Below, one piece after another: positions 16,794-24,642 of a DNA stretch of 27,142 nucleotides. The notes under the pieces are model-generated. The model searched no databases, was not told the DNA's origin, and saw only the letters and a program-made list of their open reading frames with translations. Each line of letters starts with the position of its first letter. The first letter of the stretch is position 1. The stretch is from contig CAZCAI010000056.1 in assembly GCA_964496595.1 (NCBI GenBank), forward strand, positions 1-27,142, read 5' to 3'. This DNA comes from JAAAOZ01 sp964496595 (GTDB lineage Bacteria > Chloroflexota > Anaerolineae > B4-G1 > SLSP01). A program made the translations under genes and the position numbers.

Positions 16794-17938
16794 ATGAGAG
16801 CACTGATGTTACGCACGTTAGGACGTTCTGAGATTGAGGTCAGCGCGATGGGCCTGGGCTGNNNNNNNNNNNNNNNNNNNNNNNNNNNNNNNNNNNNNNN
16901 NNNNNNNNNNNNNNNNNNNNNNNNNNNNNNNNNNNNNNNNNNNNNNNNNNNNNNNNNNNNNTGTTACGCACGTTAGGACGTTCTGAGATTGAGGTCAGCG
17001 CGATGGGCCTGGGCTGTTGGGCCATCGGCGGGCCGTTCTGGGATGGCGATACACCCGTCGGGTGGGGCGAGGTCGACGACGATGAGTCCATTCGGGCCAT
17101 TCACCGGGCCTTGGATCTGGGCGTCACTTTCTTCGATACCGCCGATGTCTACGGCGCGGGCCACAGCGAGCGCGTGCTCGCGCGGGCGCTGGCGGGCCTG
17201 CGTGAAAGCGTCGTCATCGCCACCAAGTTCGGCAACGTCTTTGATGAGGCGAGCAGGCAGATCACCGGCTCGGATGCGTCGCCGGCCTACATCAAGCGCG
17301 CGTGCGAGGCGTCGCTCCGCCGCCTGGAGACCGACTACATCGATCTCTACCAATTTCACCTCAACGGCTACGATGCGGAGCGCGGCGCCGAGGTGCGCGA
17401 TACCCTGGAGGAGCTGGTCGCCGAGGGCAAGATCCGCGCCTACGGTTGGAGCACCGACTTCCCCGACCGCGCCCGCGTCTTCGCCGAGGGCGAGCATTGC
17501 GCGACGATGCAATTCCAGATGAACGTGTTGGACGACGCGCCGGAGATGGTCACGCTCTGCGAGGCGCTGAATCTGGCCGGCATCAACCGTGGCCCGCTGG
17601 CGATGGGCCTACTCACCGGCAAATACACGCCCGATACCCAAGTCCAGGGCGCCGACGTGCGCAGCGCGCGCGGGCCGGACTGGATGAAGTATTTCACCGA
17701 CGGCAAGGCGAATCCTGAGTGGTACGAAAAGCTGGAGGCCATCCGCGACATCCTCACCAGCAGGGGGCGCTCGCTGGTGCAGGGCGCGCTTGCGTGGATC
17801 TGGGGCCGCAGCGAGCAGACCATCCCCATCCCCGGCTTCCGCACCGTCGCACAGGTCACGGAGAACTACGGCGCGATGAAATTTGGCCCGCTGACCGCCG
17901 ATCAGATGGAGGAGATCGCCGAGTTATTGGAACGATAG
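16794..17938 (+). CDS. Aldo/keto reductase, interrupted by an assembly gap
   Basis: This is an NADPH-dependent oxidoreductase of the aldo/keto reductase superfamily. After removing the gap duplication the protein has 329 residues. The catalytic tetrad is visible in corrected numbering: Asp63 and Tyr68 (FFDTADVYG), Lys93 (ATKFGN) and His137 (LYQFHLNG). The C-terminal cofactor-binding region is QTIPIPGFRTVAQVTENYGA. AAGGAGG lies seven bases before the ATG at 16794. The frame changes across the 100 N because the artefact adds 155 bases. Automatic callers may wrongly start at 17003 and lose 18 residues. Substrate cannot be told. A strong terminator follows. Confidence 0.92.
16807..17016. other. 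Assembly gap (100 N) flanked by identical 55-base ends
   Basis: N runs from 16862 to 16961, exactly 100. The 55 bases at 16807-16861 are identical to 16962-17016. As at 9719-9928, this marks two contigs overlapping by one 55-base k-mer that were not merged. Deleting 16862-17016 (155 bases) restores one continuous aldo/keto reductase frame. Confidence 0.94.
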
Positions 17939-18023
17939 AAACGACATCGACGGCATACCCGTGTGGGTGAGTTGTGTTGGGTATTATTGGTGATTCAGTG
18001 AAAATAGCGTAGCGCGTCTATAT

Positions 18024-18066
18024 CCCAGACCCGACAGGTTTCTTCAGCCTGTCGGGTCTGGGTTTT
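18024..18066 (+). terminator. Intrinsic terminator after the aldo/keto reductase gene
   Basis: A 15-base perfect stem, CCCAGACCCGACAGG (18024-18038) with its complement at 18048-18062, has a nine-base loop and is followed by TTTT. It lies 85 bases after the stop codon and isolates the ATPase operon from upstream transcription. The T-run is short. Because the stem is symmetrical it might also act as a repeat element. Confidence 0.7.
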
Positions 18067-18108
18067 GGGGCGTTCCGTTGCAGGGGAAATGTTTACAGTA
18101 TTCCACGC

Positions 18109-18136
18109 TTGAATTAGGCCCAAATCTTGATATACT
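18109..18136 (+). promoter_or_regulatory. Probable promoter of the ATPase operon
   Basis: TTGAAT (18109-18114) and TATACT (18131-18136) are 16 bases apart. The expected transcript start is near 18143, leaving a leader of about 70 bases before atpD. It lies just after the intrinsic terminator and is the only good promoter-like pair I see in the 275-base space. Confidence 0.55.
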
Positions 18137-18213
18137 TGTGACGTTGGCAACCAACTAAGCAGCAACCCTCTTGTTTTTCTGTCTCGGATAACTTAACCCC
18201 AGGGAGTGATCTT

Positions 18214-19626
18214 TTGGAGCGCACAGGAACCGTAACCCGCGTCGTAGGCGTCGTCGTCGATGCCAGATTTTCCTCCGGCGATCTACCAGGCATTCACAAT
18301 GCGTTGACGATCCGGCGCGACGCCGCCGAGGATTTGGTCGTCGAGGTGCAGGAGCACATTGATCCCCAGACGGTGCGCGCCGTGGCGATGGGCAACACCG
18401 CCGGCCTGCGGCGCGGCCTGACGGCGGTCGACACCGGCCGGCCGATCTCGGTGCCGGTGGGGCCGGAGACCTTGGGGCGGATGTTCAACGTCTTGGGCGA
18501 GCCGATTGATGGGCAGGGCGCGATCCCGGCGGATGTGCCGCGCCATCCCATCCACGTACCCTCGCCGCCCTTGAGTGAGCAGCAGGTCGTGCGCGAGCAG
18601 CTCGTCACCGGGATCAAGGCCATCGATCTGCTGACGCCCTATCCGCGCGGCGGGAAGATCGGTCTTTTTGGCGGCGCCGGCGTAGGCAAGACCATCCTGA
18701 TGATCGAGTTGATGGGGCAGACCATCCGCCAGCACGCTGGCTTCGCGCTCTTCGCCGGGGTGGGGGAGCGCACGCGCGAGGGCAATGATCTGTGGCTCGA
18801 AATGCAGAGGAGCGGGGTTTTGGGAAGCTCGGTGTTGGTCTTCGGGCAGATGAATGAGCCGCCGGGCGCTCGCCTGCGCACCCCGCTCACAGCGTTGACG
18901 ATGGCGGAGTATTTCCGCGAGCAGGAGCGCCGCCAGGTGCTGCTCTTCATCGATAACATCTTCCGCTATATCCAGGCCGGCGCGGAGGTCTCGGCGCTGT
19001 TGGGGCGATTGCCGAGCGCTGTGGGCTATCAGCCGACGCTGGAGAGCGAGATGGGCGATTTGCAGGAGCGGATCACCACCACCAGCCAGGGGAGCGTGAC
19101 CTCCGTACAGGCGGTCTACGTCCCCGCCGACGATATGACCGACCCGGCGGTCGTCGCGACCTTCGCGCACCTGGACGCCTCGACGGTGCTTTCGCGGCGC
19201 CTCGTGAGCCAGGGCCTCTACCCGGCCATCGATCCGCTCTCCTCGACCAGCTCGCTGCTCACGCCTGAATATGTCGGCCAGGAGCATTACGACGTGGCGA
19301 TGGATGTGCGGTCACTGCTGGCCCGCTATCAGGAGCTTCAGGACGTCATCGCTATCTTGGGGATGGAGGAGCTGAGCGACGAGGATCGCACGGCGGTGCA
19401 TCGCGCGCGGCGCGTGCAACGCTTCCTCACCCAGCCCTTCCACGCTGCCGAGGAGTTCTCCAATATCTCCGGTGAGAGTGTCCCCATCGAAGAGGCCGTG
19501 CGTGGCTTCCGCGAAATCTTGGACGGCAAGCACGATAGTCTGCCGGAGCAGGCCTTTTATATGATCGGGACGATTGATCAGGCTCAGAAGAAAACTCTCC
19601 ACTTAGACGAGGCTGAGGCGGAATAA
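18214..19626 (+). CDS. atpD: N-type ATPase subunit beta
   Basis: This is the catalytic subunit of the soluble head, 470 residues, the usual length. The P-loop GGAGVGKT is at 153-160, preceded by PYPRGGKIGLF. Also seen are the catalytic Glu region GERTREGNDLW, the DELSEED-like stretch MEELSDEDR, and QMNEPPGARLR. TTG is chosen as start because AGGGAG lies seven bases before it and no ATG or GTG is better placed. It is the first gene of an operon in the order D-C-Q-R-B-E-F-A-G, which is the hallmark of N-type ATPases rather than the common B-E-F-H-A-G-D-C order. The next gene begins one base after its stop. Confidence 0.97.
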   Translation: MERTGTVTRVVGVVVDARFSSGDLPGIHNALTIRRDAAEDLVVEVQEHIDPQTVRAVAMGNTAGLRRGLTAVDTGRPISVPVGPETLGRMFNVLGEPIDGQGAIPADVPRHPIHVPSPPLSEQQVVREQLVTGIKAIDLLTPYPRGGKIGLFGGAGVGKTILMIELMGQTIRQHAGFALFAGVGERTREGNDLWLEMQRSGVLGSSVLVFGQMNEPPGARLRTPLTALTMAEYFREQERRQVLLFIDNIFRYIQAGAEVSALLGRLPSAVGYQPTLESEMGDLQERITTTSQGSVTSVQAVYVPADDMTDPAVVATFAHLDASTVLSRRLVSQGLYPAIDPLSSTSSLLTPEYVGQEHYDVAMDVRSLLARYQELQDVIAILGMEELSDEDRTAVHRARRVQRFLTQPFHAAEEFSNISGESVPIEEAVRGFREILDGKHDSLPEQAFYMIGTIDQAQKKTLHLDEAEAE

Positions 19627-19627
19627 G

Positions 19628-19996
19628 GTGGCCGATCCCTTGCGGTTGATGGTGCTGACGCCCGCCGAGACCCTGTTGGAGGTCGCGGAGGTCGAGAAGG
19701 TGCGCCTCAAGTTGCGGGATGGCGGCTGGCTGAGCATCTATCCCCTGCACGCGCCGCTGATCGCGGAGACGATGGCGGGCAACGTGAGCTATATCGAAGA
19801 AGGGATGATGCGCAGCATCAATGTGGCGCCGGGCATTGTGCAGATCGCCGATGGCGAGATCACGATCTTCACCAGCGGCGAGGTCGGCGCCGAAGTCGCG
19901 GGCCGTTCGCTGGATGAACTGGCGGAGGAGGCCGAGCGCTTCGACCGCCTGGCCCGCCAGTTGTTGATCACGTTGCAGGCGCAGCCCGACGCGTGA
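19628..19996 (+). CDS. atpC: N-type ATPase subunit epsilon
   Basis: This central-stalk subunit has 122 residues. The N-terminal beta-sandwich is recognisable (LRLMVLTPAETLLEV, SIYPLHAPLIAETMAGNVSY, and GIVQIADGEITIFTSG). The C-terminal part (SLDELAEEAERFDRLARQL) forms only a short helical region, so an inhibitory two-helix domain is at most reduced. GTG starts one base after the atpD stop, so translation is probably coupled. Confidence 0.93.
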   Translation: MADPLRLMVLTPAETLLEVAEVEKVRLKLRDGGWLSIYPLHAPLIAETMAGNVSYIEEGMMRSINVAPGIVQIADGEITIFTSGEVGAEVAGRSLDELAEEAERFDRLARQLLITLQAQPDA

Positions 19997-20023
19997 TGGG
20001 AGGTTCCCATCGCTCCGAATGAT

Positions 20024-20314
20024 TTGCCACCTCAGGATAGAGCCTCGGATGACGCCTGGCTGCGGATATTATGGCGGGAGGCGATTCGGGCCACCTCGTT
20101 GGGCTGGGAGTTGGCCTTGCCTATTTTTATGGGTGTGTTGGCAGGCCATTTTTTGGATAGACATTTCGAGACGGGGTATATTTTTACGGTCAGTTTGCTG
20201 CTCGCGGGTGTGTTTGCCGGCTTTTATAATCTCTGGCGCTTCGCGGATCGCATAGAGCGCCGCCATCGGGCGCAGCGTGCAGCGCCGGAACAACGGAAGG
20301 AGCGACCCGAATGA
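20024..20314 (+). CDS. atpQ: N-ATPase membrane subunit AtpQ (AtpI-like)
   Basis: This small membrane protein has 96 residues and two transmembrane helices (SLGWELALPIFMGVLAGHFLD and YIFTVSLLLAGVFAGFYNLW) joined by a short loop. The GH-LD pattern and YNLWR end fit the AtpI/ATPase gene 1 family, of which AtpQ is the N-ATPase member. It is thought to aid assembly of the membrane ring. The start is uncertain. TTG at 20024 is given, but the strong GGGAGG at 19998-20003 is 20 bases away and is better placed for a rare ATC start at 20009. Its stop overlaps the atpR ATG by four bases. Confidence 0.87.
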   Translation: MPPQDRASDDAWLRILWREAIRATSLGWELALPIFMGVLAGHFLDRHFETGYIFTVSLLLAGVFAGFYNLWRFADRIERRHRAQRAAPEQRKERPE

Positions 20315-20595
20315 GCGATTTCTCGTGGCTGGCCTCCGGTATGCTGTGGGGCTGGATCAGCTTTATGACCCAGGTCTGGACGGCGAATTGGCTGCATCCG
20401 AGCGCGTCGCGGCAGGCTGTTTTGTGGAGCGTCATCGGTGGCGCTGTGCTGCGCTGGTTGGGCGTGGCCTCGCTTTTGATCGTGGCGCTGGATGATAGTG
20501 TGCGCGCGGGCTTGCTCGCTTTCGCCGGCCTGTGGAGCATCCGCTGGTGGATGATCTATCAATTGCAGCGCCGAACCTCGCGCGTCGCGCGATGA
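20311..20595 (+). CDS. atpR: N-ATPase membrane subunit AtpR
   Basis: This protein of 94 residues has three predicted membrane helices (about 5-24, 36-60 and 65-85). Its position after atpQ and its hydrophobic pattern with membrane-embedded Arg (AVLRWLGVASLLIVAL and LWSIRWWMIYQLQRR) fit AtpR, which is found only in N-type ATPase operons and is a proposed partner of AtpQ and the c-ring. The ATGA overlap with atpQ indicates coupled translation. Confidence 0.85.
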   Translation: MSDFSWLASGMLWGWISFMTQVWTANWLHPSASRQAVLWSVIGGAVLRWLGVASLLIVALDDSVRAGLLAFAGLWSIRWWMIYQLQRRTSRVAR

Positions 20596-20622
20596 ATCGT
20601 TGTGTTGGACGCGAGAAAACTT

Positions 20623-20652
20623 TATTACGCAATACGCATTACGCATTACGAT
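20623..20652. repeat. TACGCATTACG tandem-like repeat
   Basis: ATTACGCAATACGC followed by ATTACGCATTACG lies in the 116-base space between atpR and atpB. The ACGCATTACG unit is tandemly repeated, and ACGCAATACG is shared with 9686-9714. No gene is present in this space. Confidence 0.5.
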
Positions 20653-20711
20653 CTGACCAACTCAACCAAATCACACCCCAATAACACGTTGTTTAGCAGG
20701 AGGCCCCTTAT

Positions 20712-21365
20712 ATGGACGTTTCACCTCAAAATGTCATTCATCTCTTTGGCGATGTCTGGATCACCGACACGGTGATCTCCACCTGGGTGATGATGGTTAT
20801 GATCGTGGCCGGTGCCATCGTCCTGCGCAAGCGACGGCCTATGGCGCTGGAGATGGTGTTGGATTTTGTTATCGATATGGTCTCTGATGTGATGGGAGGG
20901 CAACCGGCGAATCAATATCTGCCCTTTTTAGGCTCGCTCCTGCTCTTTATCGCGATCGCCAACTTTGTTGGCATCATCCCCGGTCTAGTAGTTCCTACGC
21001 GCGACATCAGCACGGCGCTGGCGTTGGCGATTGTCGTCTTCTTTGCCGTGCATTACTACGGTATCAAAGAGAAAGGCGTATTGCAATACCTCGAGGATCT
21101 GGCCGCGCCGCTCTATCTTCTGCCGTTAACCTTGCCGCTGGAGATCATCGGCCAGTTGAGCCGGACCCTCTCGCTGACGTTGCGTCTCTTCGGCAACATC
21201 CTCAGCAGCGAATTAGTCGTGGCCGTGATCATCTCGCTGGTACCGCTCTTCGTGCACTTCCCGATGTTGGGGCTTGGCATCTTCACCGGGGTGTTGCAGG
21301 CCTACATCTTCACGATGTTGGCGACGGTTTATATCAGCTCGGCGGTGGAGGAGACGAATTATTAG
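20712..21365 (+). CDS. atpB: N-type ATPase subunit a
   Basis: Subunit a forms the two half-channels for the transported ion in the membrane sector. It has 217 residues, on the short side, as is usual for N-type a subunits. The essential stator arginine is Arg158 in SLTLRLFGN, which pairs with the c-subunit carboxylate. Other expected features are FVGIIPG (86-91) and LQAYIFTMLATVYIS in the last helix. AGGAGG precedes the ATG at good spacing. It is separated from atpE by an unusual 289-base space. Confidence 0.95.
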   Translation: MDVSPQNVIHLFGDVWITDTVISTWVMMVMIVAGAIVLRKRRPMALEMVLDFVIDMVSDVMGGQPANQYLPFLGSLLLFIAIANFVGIIPGLVVPTRDISTALALAIVVFFAVHYYGIKEKGVLQYLEDLAAPLYLLPLTLPLEIIGQLSRTLSLTLRLFGNILSSELVVAVIISLVPLFVHFPMLGLGIFTGVLQAYIFTMLATVYISSAVEETNY

Positions 21366-21449
21366 GCGGATCAGCGAATCAGCGTAATTAACTTGGCTCA
21401 TGTGGGAAATTGGGTGAAAGATTGCGGATGAATTTGGATCGAGGGGCGA

Positions 21450-21562
21450 GGACTAAAGGCCTCTGGACAGGCCTACGGCCAACCTTCCTCCTGCGAGGAA
21501 GGCTCCCGCGCCCGCGTAGGCGGTCGCTTGGCGCGTTAGCGCCTGTCTCAGGACTTCAGTCC
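21450..21562. repeat. Nested foldback element between atpB and atpE
   Basis: The 289-base region at 21366-21654 has no gene but contains a 113-base structured element. Imperfect terminal inverted repeats are GGACTAAAGGCC...GACAGGC at 21450-21472 and GCCTGTC...AGTCC at 21541-21562. Inside lies a second pair, GCCTACG (21471-21477) and CGTAGGC (21515-21521). Inside that is a perfect hairpin, CCTTCCTC-CTGC-GAGGAAGG (21483-21502). A further small hairpin GGCGC-gtta-GCGCC is at 21530-21543. It looks like a small non-autonomous mobile or REP-like element. The right arm alone holds GGACTtcAGTCC. Confidence 0.75.
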
Positions 21563-21654
21563 GGGATCATACAACATTTCACCCAAAAACCAATAAGAGC
21601 CAATTAACTTTTTCATCAAATTTCAGTAAGTAGAGAGATAGAGGGAGATATATT

Positions 21655-21927
21655 ATGGATTACATGGATGCTGGCACCTTAGTGACTTTAGTGACGATTA
21701 TCGTTTCTGGGTTGGGCATTGTGTTGGGGGCCTTGACCCCTGCGATTGTCGAGGGACGGACGGCGCTCAAGGCCTTGGAAGGCATGATCCGGCAGCCGGA
21801 GGCCTCCGGCGATCTGCGCACGACGATGATTATCGCGATGGCGCTGTTGGAGTCCACGGCGATTTACACTCTGTTAGTCATCTTGATCCTCATCTTTGCG
21901 AACCCGCTGCTCGACCGCTTCTTTTAG
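21655..21927 (+). CDS. atpE: N-type ATPase subunit c (rotor ring)
   Basis: This 90-residue hairpin of two membrane helices makes the rotor ring. The polar loop is Arg46-Gln-Pro-Glu-Ala50. The ion-binding carboxylate in helix 2 is Glu66, followed by Ser67, Thr68 and Tyr71 (LLESTAIYT), which matches the Na+-ligand set of Na+-dependent rings such as Ilyobacter. In helix 1, Glu33 aligns with the Gln that helps bind Na+ in those rings, giving a second carboxylate. This double-carboxylate pattern is known in N-ATPases. Ion choice cannot be settled from sequence, since at least one N-type ring is reported to be proton-specific. GGGAG precedes the ATG by about eight bases. Confidence 0.96.
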   Translation: MDYMDAGTLVTLVTIIVSGLGIVLGALTPAIVEGRTALKALEGMIRQPEASGDLRTTMIIAMALLESTAIYTLLVILILIFANPLLDRFF

Positions 21928-22025
21928 GGAGATGCCACTGATCTACATCAAAGACAACCAAATTCAGCATAGCCAGCGGGCTGTGTAAAGGCATTGGGGA
22001 AAAGTCACACCTATTTAGCTTTTGG

Positions 22026-22052
22026 CCGTCCCCGGGGACGGGAAGTTTTTTT
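22026..22052 (+). terminator. Terminator-like palindrome after atpE inside the operon
   Basis: CCGTCCCC (22026-22033) and GGGGACGG (22034-22041) form a perfect 16-base palindrome, followed by GAAG and seven T. Weaker outer arms, AAAAGTCACAC (22000-22010) and GTGTCACTTTT (22060-22070), match with one mismatch. It lies in the 179-base space between atpE and atpF. It may end part of the transcripts and so favour the c subunit, or it may be another mobile repeat. Confidence 0.6.
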
Positions 22053-22106
22053 GAGTAGCGTGTCACTTTTGCCGTAATGCGTGTAAAGAGATGGCAAGGA
22101 GATGGC

Positions 22107-22931
22107 ATGGAATTAATCCCTAATTTGACAACAACGCTGTTCCAGATCGTGAACTTCCTGGTCTTGACCTACTTGCTTTACCGCTTTCTCTTCAAGCCCA
22201 TCATGCGCCGGGTCAAAGAACGGGCGGCGGAAAAGCAGCAGTTGCTCCAGCAGATGATTGAGGATCAGGAGGCGGCAGCGGACCTGCGAGAGGAGTTGGA
22301 ATCTCGCCTGCGACACGCCGAGGAAGAAGCGGCGGAGATCATCAACGAGGCCGAGGAACGCGCTGAGCAGGAGCGCTCCGCCCTGATCGAGGAGGCGCAA
22401 TCCGAGGTCGAGCGCATTCTGGCAGAAGCGCAGGTCGACGCCTACCGTCTGCGACATCAAGCGGTCGATGCCTTCCACGACGAGCTGGTGCAGGCGATTG
22501 TGGATGTCAGCGGCCTGGTGATCGGGCAGGTGGCACCGGAGGAACTCCAGAAAGATTTGATCTCGAAGCTCAACAACCGCATCTGGGAGTTGGGCCGCAG
22601 CGAGATGAGGCGCGTGGATGCGCTGCGCCGTGCGTTGGGGGATCGTACGCCCACGGTGGTCGTCCATTCGGCCACGGAACTTTCACCCGAACAGCAAGGC
22701 CAGTTGATGCGCACCTTCTCCGCGCTGGCGGATCGCAACGTCAACTTAGATTTGAACGTTGATCCGTCGCTGGGTATGGGATTGCGGGTGCGCATCGGCG
22801 ATTTGATGGTGGACAACACCATCGCCGGGCAGTTAGATGAGATCCGCGATGAGGTGTCGGCCTCCCTGGCCGATCAGCTCATCCGCGCGGAAGCTGTGGA
22901 AGAACTTGAGGAGAAGATGACCCGTGGCTGA
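22107..22931 (+). CDS. atpF: N-type ATPase subunit b with fused delta-like domain
   Basis: This peripheral-stalk protein has 274 residues, well above the roughly 160 of a normal b subunit. A single membrane helix spans about 9-28 (TLFQIVNFLVLTYLLYRFLF). A long charged coiled coil follows to about 130. The rest resembles the delta subunit, ending in a stretch (LRVRIGDLMVDNTIAGQLDEI) like the delta C-terminal signature. No separate atpH exists here, in line with N-ATPases. ATG 22107 is chosen because AAGGAG lies about five bases upstream. An ATG at 22077 in the same frame lacks this. The last eight bases overlap atpA. Confidence 0.93.
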   Translation: MELIPNLTTTLFQIVNFLVLTYLLYRFLFKPIMRRVKERAAEKQQLLQQMIEDQEAAADLREELESRLRHAEEEAAEIINEAEERAEQERSALIEEAQSEVERILAEAQVDAYRLRHQAVDAFHDELVQAIVDVSGLVIGQVAPEELQKDLISKLNNRIWELGRSEMRRVDALRRALGDRTPTVVVHSATELSPEQQGQLMRTFSALADRNVNLDLNVDPSLGMGLRVRIGDLMVDNTIAGQLDEIRDEVSASLADQLIRAEAVEELEEKMTRG

Positions 22932-24642
22932 GACACCGGGGCCGATTGGCCCAGATGTTCCGGAGCTATTGAATGCGCTGCGCGAGCGCGCCGCCCAGGC
23001 GGATCGAGAAGTCCGGCTCTACGATATAGAGCGTGGCATGGTGCAACGCATCAGCCGCGAGATGGCGAGCCTGGTGGATATGGGGAGCGTGCAGCCCGAT
23101 GTCCAACGGCTGGTCTCGCTGCTGGAGGAGCGCGTGGGCGAGGTCTCCTCGCGCGTGCGCTTCCACGCCGTTGGCACGGTGCAGCACATCGGGAACGGCG
23201 TCGCGCGCCTTTCCGGCCTGCCCAGCGCGCGCACCAACGAGCTGGTGACCTTCCCGACCGGCGTGCAGGGGATGGTCCTCAATCTGGAGCACCATCACGT
23301 TGATGTGATTCTGTTGGGTGTGGAGGAAGGCATCCAGGGCGGGGATTTGGTCACCGGCACGGGCAAGCGTCTGCGGGCGCCGGTCGGCCATCAACTGCTG
23401 GGGCGCGTCCTCAATCCCCTGGGCGAATCATTGGATGAGGGCGGCGCGGTTGAGGCCGCCGCGCATTGGTTTTTGGAGCAAGAGGCGCCCGGCATCGTTG
23501 AGCGCTCGCCGGTCAATGAGCCGCTGTACACCGGCTGGAAGATGATCGATGCCCTGATCCCCATCGGGCGCGGCCAGCGCGAGCTGATCTTGGGGGATCG
23601 GCAGACGGGCAAGACGACGTTGGCCGTGGATGCGATCCTCAATCAGCGCGAGGGCGATGTCGCCTGCATCTATGTCGCCATCGGGCAGAAGAAATCCTCC
23701 ACCCTGGCCGTGATCGAGACCCTGCGGGAGACCGGCGCGCTGGCCTACACGACCGTCGTCATGTCCGGCTCCGACGATCCGCCCGCGCTGCGTTACCTCG
23801 CGCCGTACGCGGGCTGCACGATGGCCGAGAGCCTTATGCGCGAGGGGCGCGACGTGCTGATCGTCTACGATGATCTCTCCAGGCACGCGGACGCCTATCG
23901 CGAGTTGAGCCTCCTGCTGCGCCGCCCGCCGGGCCGCGAAGCCTATCCGGGCGATATTTTCTATCTCCACTCGCGTCTGCTGGAGCGCGCGTGCAAACTC
24001 AGCGCGGACGAAGGCGGCGGCTCCATCACGGCGCTGCCGATTGTGGAAATCCAGCAGGGTAACATGTCCGCCTACATCCCCACCAACTTGATCTCGATCA
24101 CCGACGGGCAGATCCTGCTCGATAGCGAGCAATTCAATCGCGGCATCAAGCCGGCGGTGGATGTGGGGCGCTCGGTCTCGCGCGTCGGCGGCTCGGCCCA
24201 GATCCCCCTGATGAAGAAGCTGGCGTCGGATTTGCGCCTGGAGTTGGCGCAATACGAGGAGGTCGCGCGTTTCGCCCGCTTCGGCGCCGAGGTGGACGAG
24301 ACGACCCAGCAGCAGATTCAGCGCGGCGAGCGCTTGCGCAAGATGTTGATCCAGCCCGCGCATCGGCCGATGTCGGCGGCGCGGCAGCTCATCGTGCTGC
24401 AAGCGGCCAAAGCCGGCATCTTCGCCGAGGTCGCGGTCGACGCGCTCCCGGCGTTCGAGCGCAAGCTGTTAGCGCGCTTCGCGCGCGAGAATCCTACCGT
24501 GATGTCGCAGTTGGAGCGCTTTATCGAGTCGCGGCACCATGATCGCGTGGCCGAGACCTTCGCCGAAGTGCGCGAAAAATTGCCGGAGACGGCGGATCGT
24601 ATCTGGCAGGCAGAGCTTGAAGAAAAGGATACTTCACTATGA
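22924..24642 (+). CDS. atpA: N-type ATPase subunit alpha
   Basis: This is the non-catalytic nucleotide-binding subunit of the head. It has 572 residues, against about 510 for common alpha subunits. The P-loop GDRQTGKT is at 224-231. Also present are VAIGQKKSST, GGSITALPIVE, and the alpha landmark GIKPAVDVGRSVSRVGG. The extra length is an N-terminal extension: the usual alpha start aligns near EERVGEVSSRVRFHAVG (about 68-84). GTG 22924 overlaps the end of atpF by eight bases with GAGGAG upstream, which supports the long form. An internal ATG at 23038 is the alternative. Its stop overlaps the next ATG (ATGA). Confidence 0.95.
   Translation: MAETPGPIGPDVPELLNALRERAAQADREVRLYDIERGMVQRISREMASLVDMGSVQPDVQRLVSLLEERVGEVSSRVRFHAVGTVQHIGNGVARLSGLPSARTNELVTFPTGVQGMVLNLEHHHVDVILLGVEEGIQGGDLVTGTGKRLRAPVGHQLLGRVLNPLGESLDEGGAVEAAAHWFLEQEAPGIVERSPVNEPLYTGWKMIDALIPIGRGQRELILGDRQTGKTTLAVDAILNQREGDVACIYVAIGQKKSSTLAVIETLRETGALAYTTVVMSGSDDPPALRYLAPYAGCTMAESLMREGRDVLIVYDDLSRHADAYRELSLLLRRPPGREAYPGDIFYLHSRLLERACKLSADEGGGSITALPIVEIQQGNMSAYIPTNLISITDGQILLDSEQFNRGIKPAVDVGRSVSRVGGSAQIPLMKKLASDLRLELAQYEEVARFARFGAEVDETTQQQIQRGERLRKMLIQPAHRPMSAARQLIVLQAAKAGIFAEVAVDALPAFERKLLARFARENPTVMSQLERFIESRHHDRVAETFAEVREKLPETADRIWQAELEEKDTSL

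Noticed and set aside
20019..20255. 78-residue frame starting with ATG just before AtpQ
   Set aside because: It overlaps AtpQ in another frame. The AtpQ frame has the expected two membrane helices and couples to atpR.
21410..21607. 65-residue frame between atpB and atpE
   Set aside because: It is formed by the foldback element, and its composition is not protein-like.
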